NCBI GenBank assembly: GCA_907163375.1
Contig: CAJQUW010004409.1
Coordinates: 1 to 64,000 of the forward strand
DNA: 64,000 nucleotides
Direction of reading: 5' to 3'
DNA from: Prostheceraeus crozeri
Lineage: Eukaryota; Platyhelminthes; Polycladida; Euryleptidae
Shown here: positions 1-12,400 of the stretch, in pieces
Layout of the letters: every line of letters starts with the position of its first letter
Numbering within the stretch: the stretch's first letter is position 1
The notes under the pieces: model-generated
Seen by the model: only the letters and a program-made list of their open reading frames with translations
Database searches by the model: none
What the model was told of the DNA's origin: nothing
Position numbers and translations under genes: made by a program

Positions 1-3000
1 GAGTGAATCTTGGGATTTGTCGAATGTGTCGAGGATAGGTAAGAAAGTGTCGAGAGGGGCCTGGGAGGTGGAAGAGCATAGAAGAAGGTATGTTTTATGA
101 TTGGGGAGCTGCTGGGCATGTAATTGAGTCGTTTCAACATCGATCGACACTTTTTTGATAGAGGTATGTTAGATATCTGAGACTTAGTGAGTGAATCTTG
201 GGATTTGTCGAATGTGTCGAGGATAGGTAAGAAAGTGTCGAGAGGGGCTTGGAGGTGGAAGCATAGAAGAGGTATCTTTTATGTTCGGGGAGCTGCTGGG
301 CATGTAATTGAGTCGTTTCAACATCGATCGACACTTTTTTGATAGAGGTATGTTAGATATCTGAGACTTAGTGAGTGAATCTTGGGATTTGTCGAATGTG
401 TCGAGGATAGGTAAGAAAGTGTCGAGAGGGGCCTGGGAGGTGGAAGAGCATAGAAGGAGGTATGTTTTATGATTGGGGGGCTGCTGGGCATGTAGTTGAG
501 TCGTTTCATCATCGATCGACACTTTTTTGATAGAGGTATGTTAGATATCTGAGACTTAGTGAGTGAATCTTGGGATTTGTCGAATGTGTCGAGGATAGGT
601 AAGAAAGTGTCGACAGGAGCCTGATTGGGGAGCTGCTGGGCATGTAGTTGAGTCGTTTCAACATCGATCGACACTTTTTTGATAGAGGTATGTTAGATAT
701 CTGAGACTTAGTGAGTGAATCTTGGGATTTGTCGAATGTGTCGAGGATAGGTAAGAAAGTGTCGAGAGGGGCCTGGGAGGTGGAACAGCATAGAAGGAGG
801 CATGTTTTATGTTCGGGGAGCTGCTGGGCATGTAATTGAGTCGTTTCAACATCGATCGACACTTTTTTGATAGAGGTATGTTAGATATCTGAGACTTAGT
901 GAGTGAATCTTGGGATTTGTCGAATGTGTCGAGGATAGGTAAGAAAGTGTCGAGAGGGGCCTGGGAGGTGGAACAGCATAGAATGAGGTATGTTTTATGA
1001 TTGGGGAGCTGCTGGGCATGTAATTGAGTCGTTTCAACGTCGATCGACACTTTTTGATAGAAGTATGTTAGATATCTGAGACTTAGGAGTGAGTGAATCT
1101 TGGGATTTGTCGAATGTGTCGAGGATAGGTAAAAAAGTGTCGAGAGGGGCCTGGGAGGTGGAAGAGCATAGAAGAAGGTATGTTTTATGATTGGGGAACT
1201 GCTGGGCATGCAATTGAGTCGTTTCATCATCGATCGACACTTTTTTGATAGAGGTATGTTAGATATCTGAGACTTAGTGAGTGAATCTTGGGATTTGTCG
1301 AATGTGTCGAGGATAGGTAAGAAAGTGTCGAGAGGAGCCTGGGAGGTGGAACAGCATAGAAGGAGGCATGTTTTATGATTGGGGAGCTGCTGGGCATGTA
1401 GTTGAGTCGTTTCAACATCGATCGACACTTTTTTGATAGAGGTATGTTAGATATCTGAGACTTAGTGAGTGAATCTTGGGATTTGTCGAATGTGTCGAGG
1501 ATAGGTAAGAAAGTGTCGAGAGGAGCCTGGGAGGTGGAACAGCATAGAAGAAGGTCGGTTTTATGTTCGGGGAGCTGCTGGGCATGTAATTGAGTCGTTT
1601 CATCATCGATCGACACTTTTTTGATAGAGGTATGTTAGATATCTGAGACTTAGTGAGTGAATCTTGGGATTTGTCGAATGTGTCGAGGATAGGTAAGAAA
1701 GTGTCGAGAGGGGCCTGGGAGGTGGAACAGCATAGAATGAGGCATGTTTTATGATTGGGGAGCTGCTGGGCATGTAGTTGAGTCGTTTCCACATCGATCG
1801 ACACTTTTTTGATAGAGGTATGTTAGATATCTGAGACTTAGTGAGTGAATCTTGGGATTTGTCGAATGTGTCGAGGTTAGGTAAGAAAGTGTCGAGAGGA
1901 ACCTGGGAGGTGGAAGAGCATAGAAGAAGGTATGTTTTATGATTTGGGGGCTGTTGGGCATGTAATTGAGTCGTTTGATCATCGATCGACACTTTTTTGA
2001 TAGAGGTATGTTAGATATCTGAGACTTAGTGAGTGAATCTTGGTGATTTGTCGAATGTGTCGAGGTAGGTAAAAAGTGTGCGAGTGAACTGGGAGTGGTA
2101 ACAGCAGTAGAATGAGGTATGGTTTAGATTGGGAGTGTGGGAATGGAATAGATTCGATTTCATCCTGATCGACATTTTTTGATTAGAGGTATTATGTTGA
2201 TATTGAGATTAGTGAGTGAATCTTGGGATTTGTGAATGTCGTCGAGGCTAGGTAAAAAAGTGTCGAGAGGGGCTGGTAGGTGGTAAAGGCATAGCATGGA
2301 GCTTGTTTTATTGATTGGGGGGCTGTGGGCATGTATGTTGAGTCGTTCGTTTCAACTCGATCGGACACTTATTTGTCGAGGTATGTTCGATTTTGAGACT
2401 TAGTGAGTGAATCTTGGGATTTGTCGAATGGTCGGGAACAGGTAAGACGTGTCGAGAGGAACTGGGAGGTGGAGAGCAAAGAAGAAGGTATCTTTAATGA
2501 TAGGGGGGTTTGGGATGTGTTGAGTGTTTCCATTCGATTAACTTTTTTGTAGAGGAATGTTAGATATCTGAGATTAGTGAGTGAATCTTGGAGTTTGTCG
2601 AATGTGTCGAGGATAGGTAAGAAAGTGTGAGAGGAATGGGGGTTGGAAGAGCATAGATGAAGGTTTGTTTTAGGATTTGGGGGCTGTTTGGGCATGTAAT
2701 TGAGTGTTGATCATCGATCGAACTTTTTGGATAGATTTTAGAGGTTATTGTATGGGGTATTGTTTGTGTGTAGTTTTTTTGTATAATATTTTGTTTTTTG
2801 TTTGTGTTTTTTTTTAATGTTGTTTGCTTTTTGGTTTGTTTTTGTGATTTTGTGTTTGTTTTATTTTGATGTAAGATATTGAGCCTTAGTGAGTGAATCT
2901 AGGATTTGTCGAATGTGTCGAGGTTAGGTAAGAGTGTCGAAGGAAACCTGGGAGAGGAAGAGCAAGAAGAAGGTGATGTTTTATGATTGGGGGGCTGCTG

Positions 3001-5335
3001 GGATGAATTGAGTCGTTTCTTCATCGATCGACACTTTTTGATCGGGTATGTTTGATAATCTGAGATTAGTGGTGAATCTTGGGATAGTCGAATTGTGTGA
3101 GGTTAGGTACGAAAGTGTGAGAGGGGCCTGGGAGGTGGAAAAAGCATAGAAGAAGGTATGTTTTATGATTGGGAGTGTGGGCATAGTTAATTGAGTCGTT
3201 TCATAATCGATCGACACTTTTTTGATATAGGTATGTTAGATATATGAGATTAGTGAGTGAATCTTGGATTTGTCGATGTGTCGAGGTTAGGTAAGAAAGT
3301 GTTCGAGAGGAATGGGGTGGAAGAGCATTGAAGAAGGTATGTTTATGATTGGGGGCTGCTGGCATGTAGTTGAGTCGTTTTCAACATCGATCCCGACACT
3401 TTTATTGATAGAGGTTATGTTAGATATCTGAGACTTAGTGGGTGAATCTTGGGATTTGTCGAATGTGTCGAAGGTAATAGGTAAAAAAGTGTCGAGAGGA
3501 GAAACCTCGGGAGAGGTGGAACAGCATAGAAATGAGGTTGATGTTTTATGAAAGGGGGAGCTGATGGGCATGCAATTGAGTCGTATCATCATCGATCGAC
3601 ACTTTTTTGATAGAGGTATGTTAGATATCTGAGCGACTTAGTGAGTGAAATCTTGGGATTTGTTCGAATGTTGTCGAGGATAGTGTAAGTAAAAAAAAAC
3701 ACGTGTCGAGAGGGGCCTGGGAGGTGGAAGAGCATAGGAAGGAGGGGCATGTTTTTTATGATTGGGGGGTGTGGGCATGTAGTTGAGTCGTTGTTTAACA
3801 TCGATCGCCATTTTTTGCTTAGAGGATTTATGTTCGATATCTGAGACTTAGTGAGTGAATCTTGGGATTTGTCGAATGTGTCGAGGATTACGGTAGAAAG
3901 TGTCGAGGAGGAACCTGCGGAGGTGGCGAAGAGCATAGAAGAAGGTATTCTTTTATGATTGGGTGGGTACTTGTGGTGGGACATGTAGTTGTGTCGTTTC
4001 AAACATCGATCGGACACTTTTTTGATAGAGGTTATGTAGATATCTGAGACTTAGTAGATGTGGAATCTTAGGGATTTGTCTCGAATGTGTCGCGGATAGT
4101 GTATAGAAAGTGTCGACGAGAGGCCTGTGGAGATGGAAGAGCATAGGAAGAAGAGTATGTTTTATGATTTGAGGGGCGTGGATGGGCATGTAATTGAGTC
4201 GTTTTTGATCATCGATCCGACCATTTTTGATAGAGGTTATATGTTAGATTATCTGAGACTTAGTGAGTGAATCTTGGGATTATGTCGAAATGTGTGTGAG
4301 GATAGGTAAAAAAGTGTCGAGAGGAGCTGGGAGGTGGTACAGCGTAGAAGGAGGTCGGTTTTATGATTTGGGGGCTGTGTGTTGCATGCAATTGAGTCGT
4401 TTCATCCATCGATCGACACTTTTTTGATAGAGGTATGTTAGATATTGAGACTTAGTGAGTGAATCTTGGATTTGTCGAATGTGTCGGAGGATAGGTATGA
4501 AAGTGTGCGAGAGGGGTGTGGGAGGTTGAAGAGCATAGAATGAGGTTATGTTTTATGATTGGGGGGCTGTCTGGCATGTAGTTGAGTCTGTCTTCAACAT
4601 CGATCGATGACTTTTTTGATCGAGGTATTGTTAGATATTGGGACTTAGTGAGTGAATTTGGGATTTGTCGAAGGGTGTTGAGGATAGGTAGATGTGTCTG
4701 AGCGGGGTGACTGTTGGAGGTAGAACAGATAGAATGAGGTAGTTTTATGTTTTGGGGAGCTGGTTGGGCATGTATTGAGTCGTATAAATGATCGAACTTT
4801 TTGATAGAGGTATGTTAGATATTGAGATTAGATGTGAGTGAATCTTGGATTTGTCGAATGTTTCGAGGATAGTAAAAACGTGTCGAGAGGGGCTGGGATG
4901 GGATGGACAGCATAGATGAGGTGTGTTTTATGATTTGGGGGGTGTGGCAGTATTTGAGTTCGTTTCACATGATCGAATTTTTTTGATGAGGTTGTTATAT
5001 AATCTGAGATTAGTGAGGTGAATCTGGGATTTGTTCGATGAGTGCAGGTAGGTAAGAAGTGTGAGAGGGCCTGCCCTTGGGGGGGGGGGGAAAGGGGGGG
5101 TGGGGGAAAAGCATAGAATGAGTTATGTTTATGATTGGGGAGTGATGGGTGTATTGGAGTGTTTCATCAACGATCGAACTTTTTTGATAGATGGTATGTA
5201 GATATCTGAGATTAGGAAGGAGAGGTGAGTCTTGGGATTTGTCGAGTGTTGTTGTCGAGGATAGTAAAAAAAGTGTCGAAGGAGGGGGCTGGTGATGGAA
5301 GAGATTGAATGGAGGTATTTCAAGGAGGGGCTTGT
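1..5335. repeat. 188-bp satellite array
   Basis: Head-to-tail tandem array. The word GAGTGAATCT marks unit starts at 1, 189, 373, 561, 713, 901, 1091, 1279, 1467, 1655, 1843 and 2031, so the monomer is 188 bp; the unit at 561-712 is a 152-bp deleted form. Each unit has a TCGATCGA palindrome and several GTGTCGA words. Units up to about 2030 are nearly identical in sequence and length. Beyond that every unit carries many one- to three-base indels, and the array fades at about 5335, giving roughly 28 units in all. The open minus-strand frames across it come from a unit poor in stop codons and are not genes. The array runs off the left window edge. Confidence 0.97.
2733..2881. other. cytosine-free G/T patch in satellite
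   Basis: About 150 bases inside the satellite contain a single C and consist of T and G runs that no longer match the monomer. The stretch replaces most of one unit. It resembles the larger C-poor stretch at 39.39-40.09 kb. A consensus error is the likeliest cause. Confidence 0.6.
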
Positions 5336-7130
5336 AGTTCCGTTATTGTTTCATATCGATCAATAAACAATAGGATGCGCTGCTGTATGCTTCTTTCGAA
5401 TTATTAAGCTTTGGGAGACTTTATTTAAGTCTAGAATGTGAGAGGAAAAAATGCATGTATTTATGTTAATTAATGATGTCCGTTCAAGTTGGGGTAATCA
5501 AAAAATTTTATGTAGCGGAGAGGAGTTTAATGCAGAAAACAGGGATTTTGAGTCCTTCACTCGGTACTTTCGAGGAGTGATCTGACGAGCCTTATAATAC
5601 TGCGTGGTGAAAGTTGTGATATCCACTAGGAGTTTTCTTTTTTAATTCAGGGAGTAGGTAGATGGATCTCATGCTGACATCATTGATGAAGCACGTCGAG
5701 TTAGCAAGGGACGGAGGCATCTAGTTCAGAATGTATATGGCTATCTATCAATGATTGTTCCTTCGCATATAACCACATTGCAACGGTATGCAACAAGAAG
5801 GATTATGTGGAAAACATTTTCATCACAGTTTTGAATTGCTATTCTAATCATGTGAATTATCCCAATTCCGTATTGTTCATAATAGGAGAATCTCGTTTTC
5901 CTATAGGGCATGTCAGTGGACAACGACTTAATTATTTTGCTTTTATGATTGTGTCGATAGTACAGTAGGTATTTGTATGAAGTCGCTTGTATTTGATCTT
6001 TGTAGTGTATCTAATAAACTGTGATTTTCCACGACTATATTGTGTTTTAATAATTAAGTAGCAAGTTCTATATGTACAATTTTTCTTACGGTATGTGTGA
6101 GCGCAGTCGATGCTTATTCTCGCCGCCATCAGAAACTTAATCCGCGCGCCAAAACCAGGGTTCTCTCGTCTAAATGCAGAGACTGTAAACTTAAAATTTT
6201 AATCAGGTGTAGTACGGACTGATTTTTCATTGTGTGGTCTAGTCTGTGTGAAATCATAAATGATGCATGTTATATATATTTGATTTATAGTAATAAAGAA
6301 AAAGCAGAATGGGCATGATGCAAACAAAACACGTGATCCACTGATAAATTCTGGTAGGATAGATACTTGAATATCAATGGCCAAATAAAAACAGCTATCC
6401 TCTGTATACATTGTTGAAGGAATGTAGTTGTATGATAGCTTATGACATGTTGAAAATATTCCTTTTTAAAGTTTACTAAGCTATGGTTTCGAATCTTTTT
6501 ATTTCCAATGTTGATAGTGCCTTCAAAGACGAGTATAGCTGCCAAAGCAATCCGGATAATATAGGTGATGCGTTTGCAATACAATGGAGTAGTTAATGGG
6601 ACGATATATTGTGCCTTCGTTTTTTGAGAAATATTTACTAACCATTCCCAAATTAGGTAGAGAAAAAAATTAATTTATGAATCAATGAATCCAAATGAAT
6701 GAAAAAGATAATGAAAAACGAATAAAATAATGCTTATCATGAGTTGTTGTTAGATTTTCTCATTATTCACAATTGCAGTTATTGTATTTATTTAAAATGT
6801 GTCCTTCGGTAGATTAAAAATAGAAAGAAAATCAATATTCTGCTCACAAAATTAAGTGTCGAGAAACGTTTGTCGAGATTGTGTAGGAATGTGTCGAACA
6901 AGTTGGTATCACGTCATACCAGTAGTAACTAAAATACTCGTTTGAACACATTCAATTTATTGCAGTTTGTGTTGATTTAATAATTTGTGCAATTTCTAAA
7001 CAAGATTTAATATTTAATCTCAATATTTATTATTTATTTAATTGCATGAACCTACTTAGACATAAATATTTTAATTATTCTAATCTAGTAAATGATAACA
7101 GAAATGGAAGGAAAAAAAAGAGGGTGTTGA
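5336..7130. other. AT-rich spacer, no recognised gene
   Basis: No long or recognisable coding region. The one exon-like signal is a pyrimidine tract ending in AG at 5649-5650 on the plus strand, followed by a short open frame at 5658-5834. That frame is closed by a stop between the AG and its first codon, so it is weak and unassigned. Short GTGTCGA-type words near 6855-6900 recall the satellite but form no array. Confidence 0.5.
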
Positions 7131-7634
7131 TTCGATTTGGCGATTTTTTCGAAATCAGTTTTGGACACGGACTTGCGTCGCAAAATTAAACTCTTCCCTC
7201 GGATTCAGGTGCTTGCATGCTTTAAAGAAATGGATGACGTTTGCCTGGCATTAATCCCATCTGAAAACAATCCAGCCCATTTTTTATTATTAGATTGCAG
7301 GTTATGGATGAAAACACTATCCAAGGAAAAGACACATGTCCCATTTCTTGAAATATTGAGCGATGAAAGTATAATGAAATTATGTGATCTAAATGTTCCT
7401 TGCAAAGAATCTTTTGAGGGATGGTTATCACTACCGTTTATAGCCAAGGATAGAGAAGAATCAATAAATTCTTGTTTCAAGAAACTGTTGAGCAAGGTAA
7501 GACTTCCACGCATATTAACTGTTGATCGTCCTTTTCTCCAGAAGTTCATTGTGAATGATTTTAAGGAATGCCTTTGCCTTCAAGCGTGTCAGTTAAACGC
7601 GTCGTATTTGAAGGCACAACTGCCGACATTCTGA
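7131..7634 (+). CDS. orphan ORF or last exon, unknown function
   Basis: An open frame of about 165 codons runs from just after a stop at 7128-7130 to a TGA at 7632-7634. It lacks an ATG near its 5' end. A possible splice acceptor (AG at 7157-7158) would make it a terminal exon starting at 7159. The peptide has normal composition with several Cys (KLCDLNVPCKESF, ECLCLQACQLN) and leucine-rich stretches (FLLLDCRLWMKTL), and is not low complexity. No signal peptide or membrane segment is evident. I do not recognise the family. No clear AATAAA follows at once. It could be the 3' end of a host gene whose earlier exons I cannot see, or a relic of a mobile element. It lies 236 bp before a fold-back element. 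Confidence 0.4.
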   Translation, partial: FDLAIFSKSVLDTDLRRKIKLFPRIQVLACFKEMDDVCLALIPSENNPAHFLLLDCRLWMKTLSKEKTHVPFLEILSDESIMKLCDLNVPCKESFEGWLSLPFIAKDREESINSCFKKLLSKVRLPRILTVDRPFLQKFIVNDFKECLCLQACQLNASYLKAQLPTF

Positions 7635-7869
7635 GGACCCAGTTTCTTCGTTGGTCTTATTAGTGTTTCCACTTGACATTGGCTGATTATAATTTGACAA
7701 TGTTAATTAGGCCTACACCGTTTCAACAGGCACAGCATTTTTCCATGTCTATTGACACGCCTCGCATACTTGGCTGTATCGGACTCCAATCACAATGTAT
7801 CAAGAAATATGTATTAGTACTTGTGTTGACCCGTTGCTTTGTTTTGCTTTGTCTTACTTGGTATTTCTT

Positions 7870-9237
7870 GGTAAACTGTAAAACGTAAACAAGTCATAAA
7901 CAGGTCAATCAGTGGAATTCGCAAACAAGTCAAAACTTCTCTAATACTCAGCCAATCAAGAAGAAATTTTGGAAATGGAAATCATAGGAAATTTACTCAG
8001 TAAGTCCCTACGATATCCAAAATTAATAGAAAAATATTTTGAAATTGTTAGCGAAAAATTAATGAAAAGAGATGAGACATATCAGCCTAAACAAGTCATA
8101 GCCATCTCATTATACACTCAATCGACCTAAACAACTCTAACTACAACAAAAAGTAACTGCTCTTCACGATGGAGCAATTATATTCCGCCTACAAACACAT
8201 CTACACTCACCAAGCACCACTGTCCCGAAAAATCAAGATAAAGTTCACACACGCGTCCTAAACAAGTCAGAGACATTATACACTCATCGACGTGCTGCGA
8301 ACGTCATCCTGCTAATGAGGCACATACTTAGATGAGACTTTCATCAGCAGTGTACGGAATGTACAGGATGCATAACCTAAGCAAGCATGCATCAATATAG
8401 TCCATATCCATGGCATTCACACATGCATGCTAGAAAACATACTGAATGGCAATTTTCTGTGCAAACCTGTGCTACACATCGTGTGAAATTACAAATAAGT
8501 CTACTGATTTCTGGTGACAGCTCTCATTCCGATTTCCTTGCAAGACGTTAATCAAATTAATACCTTAATTGCCTATGTAAATGCGTCGCATGAAATTGAT
8601 GTGTCGGGTACCCTATCAATGCAACTCACCCTTTTCAGTTGGTGATGTCCCGCTTGATGTTGCCTGACATGCTTCAGTTTCTTTCATTGTCATTCTTGTG
8701 TTCTTCCTTCGAAGTCAAAGTTTCATTTTGTGTGGTTATAGCGTTTCTGAGGAAATAAAATAAATCAAAGTAGTTTGCCTACGATTCCGAAGTCAGCGCA
8801 GTAATCAATATGTGCAGTGAATAGACAGCATCCTGTTTAGGACGCGTGTGAACTTTATCTCGATTTTTCGGGACTTAGTGGTGCCTGGTGAGTGAAGATA
8901 TGTTTGTAGGCGGAATATAATTGCTCCATCGTGAAGAGCAGGTAATTTTTGGTATAGTTAGAGTTGTTTAGGTCGATTGAGTGTATAATGAGATGGCTCT
9001 GACTTGTTTAGGCTGATATGTCTCATCTCTTTCTCATTAATTTTTCGCTAACAATTTCAAAATACTTTTTCTATTAATTTTGGATATCGTAGGACTTACT
9101 GAGTAAATTTCCTATGATTTCCATTTCCAAAATTTCTTCTTGATTGGCTGAGTATTAGAGAAGTTTTGACTTGTTTGCGAATTCCACTGATTCGACCTGT
9201 TCATGACAGTTTAACAGTTTACGTTTCACAGTTTACC
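7870..9237. mobile_element. fold-back DNA element, ~400-bp TIRs
   Basis: The left arm (7870-8266) is the reverse complement of the right arm (8832-9237), at roughly 90-95% identity with small indels. The outer ends read GGTAAACTG...CAGTTTACC. The arms contain a repeated AAACAAGTC word (near 7889, 7924, 8091 and 8262, mirrored on the right), a plausible sub-terminal protein-binding motif. Flanks TATTTCTT (left) and TTTTTCTT (right) agree at 7 of 8 positions, so an 8-bp target duplication is possible. The ~565-bp centre has no long open frame, so the element is non-autonomous. The superfamily is unknown. Confidence 0.85.
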
Positions 9238-10116
9238 TTTTTCTTCGAACTACTTGGTTTCTTTTTTAACAGTTCGTATGGCGACCTCTTCAGACAAGGT
9301 ACTGAAGACTGGCTTTTTCTGAAGTACTCCGAAACACTCAATACAAGGTACACACTTGACATAGTTTTTTGTTTCAGGTAGATGAGACTAACACATGAAA
9401 TCACATTTGCACCTGTTCAGTCGGTGTAACCCAAATTTGTATTGACCCTGATGGAGTGTAATGGTACCGGTATCTGCCAATTCATTTTATTCAACAATTT
9501 GAATGACTGTCCTTCGGCTGCATACACTTGTGGATTGGATTTTGTCTGCCATTATTATCAACAAATCTTTGAAAGATAATTTTTCAAATTTTGCTATCAT
9601 GCTTGAAACAGTACATTGCAAACCATTTGAAAATGATAATAACAAGGGAGTAGAGCGATTCCGCGGTTTGGTCATTGAAATGGTTATTCTCGTATTTCGT
9701 GCAAATGTGTAATAAAAGAATAGGGGTACCCGAAAATTATTAGATGTCAACAAAATCCTTCACGTTTCACAGGTATATGCTCGTAATTCATGTAGTGTAT
9801 AGCTTGCGTCAAATGAGAAAGAATTCGTTGAGTCTCACTTTTCATTTTCAGAAAAGTTTTTATATCAGTTTTTCACACATTGATTTCACAGTTTCAGATA
9901 ATTTTTTCTATTAATTTTGGATTTTTGCGACTGTAAGTTGTTTTAGACAGCTTATAAAAGTTTCAACAGAAAAATATGTAAAATTCCGAAAAATGTCGAA
10001 TTATGTGAAAAAATTAAATATAAAATAAATAAAAACTAATGGCTATTGTAAGGTCATTTTAAAAATACTTTTTAGAAAATTTATGGCTTTCATTTAGAGT
10101 GGCATTGATTATTATT
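9238..10116. other. spacer, no recognised gene
   Basis: AT-rich sequence with short unconvincing open frames on both strands (for example around 9487-9753). No family recognised. Confidence 0.5.
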
Positions 10117-10233
10117 GATATAATGTTCATGCATAATTTTCATCGCATGTGCAATTCAAGATTGTTGGCATGTGCATTCATCTTATCTCCCAAGATGAGT
10201 ACATGAATAATTGCACATGTAATATGCATATAT

Positions 10234-11062
10234 ACCGGGTGAGCGGAAAGTCAATCCCTGATTTCAAAAGCCTGTAGTTTCAAGGCAAATATATTTTTAA
10301 GTCTAATTTTTCGTCTCATAATTAAGAATGCACCAAAGTTTTATGCCAAAACAAGCATTTTGATCCACTACAATCTATTTAGTCACAGCAATTGCTCAAA
10401 ATGACCTCCATCAACTGACACAGAGATCATGTCTTTTCTCGAACGACTGAAAAGCGGAGTCAAGATGCGATGGCAAAAGTTGATTAAACGCTTCTCGAAT
10501 CGCACACTTGAGACCCGTGATGCTGGTAGGCGCTTGTTTTTGAATCAAAGATTTATCGTGACTCCAAAAATAAAAGTCCATCGGGGTCAAATCTGGACTT
10601 CGTGGAGCCCAATGGAATGGGCCATTGTTACCGATCCAGCGGTTACCGAAGTTAGAATAAATGAAAGACTTCGTCGTGTTCGCCCAATGACATGGTGCAC
10701 CATCATGCATGAAGATGGTTTTTGAAAAACGTCTCATCCTCTTCATCGCGGGAATGGCAAATTCTTGCAGCATTTCGAGTAGTCCCTGGCCTTGACCGTC
10801 GATTCAAATAGGAATGGTCCTATCACTCGATAGCGATATATCCCTGCCTAAACACAAACTGATGGAGATTTTATTGGAACTTCGTGAATTTCATGAGGAT
10901 TGTCTTTTCCCCAGATAACGCAGTTACGGCGATTGATGCGGCCATTCAGATGAAATGTCGCCTCGTCGGAAAAAATACGTTGTTGAGATAGGCGTCATCC
11001 TCCGCTATTCTGGTAAGAAACTCGGTGTGCATTTCACCGATTGCATCACTATGCGGTCACTA
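10234..11062 (-). pseudogene. mariner/IS630-like transposase remnant, copy A
   Basis: The minus strand encodes the catalytic half of a DDE_3-type (Tc1/mariner/IS630 clan) transposase. The intact part is 10411-10773, 120 codons. It has the second catalytic Asp in FMHDGAPCHW and the acidic RSPDLTPMDFYFW motif some 36 residues later. Upstream, to about 11062, degraded frames still resemble the block before it (IFSDEATF-like, then a GPFLFES-like strand). The helix-turn-helix N-terminus is absent. Downstream, ACCGGGTGAGCGGAAAGT at 10234 looks like the 3' terminal inverted repeat; the 5' one is missing. The element cannot be active and now rides inside the composite repeat. Confidence 0.85.
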
Positions 11063-11429
11063 TAATTATCTTCTTCACTATTGGTATTTTGTAGATTACT
11101 GTGAATGATAAAAAATCAGCATTCTTATTATTTGTAGCATTAAAAACGTCGACCGGCAAGGTCCCGGGCTCAGGAACAATACCGACCCGCGGGACATCCC
11201 ATGGTCTGAGGGCCAACCCGCCCAGCATTTAACTCTGTTTCATAGTCTGAGCAATCAAACCATAATACTCTTATCTTATCAACATGACATAACAGAACAA
11301 TCACAGGAACGCTTTTGAGAATTGATTATCTTCTCATTGTACCATTAACATAAATTGATATGGTAATCTACGGGTAAAAGTATTCTTTTACCTTTTTGCT
11401 AGATTCTTGGTGAACACTTTTTCTATACA

Positions 11430-12400
11430 AGTGATACTTCATCCGCGTAGTCTAGTCGGTGAAAACTTTCGTAGGACTGATCTGAACTCCTCGATGGGCC
11501 TGAGGGCGTTATTTAGGATCCATTAGACGGCGTAATCAAAGAGCGTGGGGGATAGTAAGCAGCCCTGTCTGACAGCGGAACAGATTTCAAATGAGTCCGT
11601 CAAAATCTTTGCAAAACGCAATTCGAACCAATTCTCAATTCATAGTTGTCTGAAAGAAAATGGACACGTTCTTTATCATAACTGTCACTTTGGTCGTCAC
11701 CACCAAAGTGATTACATAATCATGAAACTTGGTCTGATTGGTCAGCATACCCACAAGATATGACCGTGAAAATAACGTTCATCAATAAACGATAAAAACG
11801 GAGATCGCGCACAGCGAAACTTAGACACCTGAGACACGATAGGTAGGAGGGAGATATGTCGGTAGTTGATAGGATTGTCTTTGAAGCCTTTCTTGTGATG
11901 TGCGGACGCAACGGGCATGTTTCCAACCCTTTGATGTTTTACCACTGAATTGATTGGTGAAGCAGATGGTCATGGATGGTGCGAGCTCACTGGCACATTC
12001 ATAAAGTACGTGGGCACTGATGCCGTCGGATCCGGTCAACTATGTCACTTTCAATTGTTGCGAGCTGCAGAACGGTTTGACACGTAATTAATTCAATATG
12101 GCATAGTTCGGCGTTAGTCAGTGGTTCAATAGATGGAAGAGCATCAACTGGGGGTCGTTAGTAGCGTTGTTGACGAAAAATCCTTTAAGAGGCTCGGCTT
12201 TCTCTCGAGATGTCACGTATCCGCGATCAGCGTTTTCAAGCGACCCATTGCTCCGTTTATCGCCCGCAAAACGTTTTTTTAGATGAGCTCCCATCAAGTC
12301 GTAGGGCGACTGGATGAAAATAGGAACGGCGTGATTCCGAGTAACTGCGTCGAGCGGCTGAGCAGGCCAGTCTGTAGCACTGCGGATCAGATTAGTCCTT
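11430..12400 (-). pseudogene. LINE (CR1/Jockey-like) RT fragment, copy A
   Basis: Read on the minus strand in shifting frames: a linker resembling the region before RT (SREKAEPLKGFFVNN near 12170-12210), then the first RT blocks (GSDGISAHVLYECASELAPS, then a NYRHISLLPIVS piece matching the usual NYRPISLLP motif, about 11830-12040). The catalytic YADD block is not seen. Several stops and frame changes make it a dead piece without either LINE end. It belongs to the CR1/Jockey group of non-LTR elements by these motifs; the exact clade is not determined. Confidence 0.75.

Noticed and set aside
134-5323. Many 60-256-codon minus-strand open frames with a shared STSQAPLDTFLPI peptide
   Set aside because: They are translations of the 188-bp satellite; the unit is not a multiple of three and simply has few stops on that strand.
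10429-10725. 98-codon plus-strand frame, also at 27650-27946
   Set aside because: Antisense shadow of the mariner-like transposase motifs.
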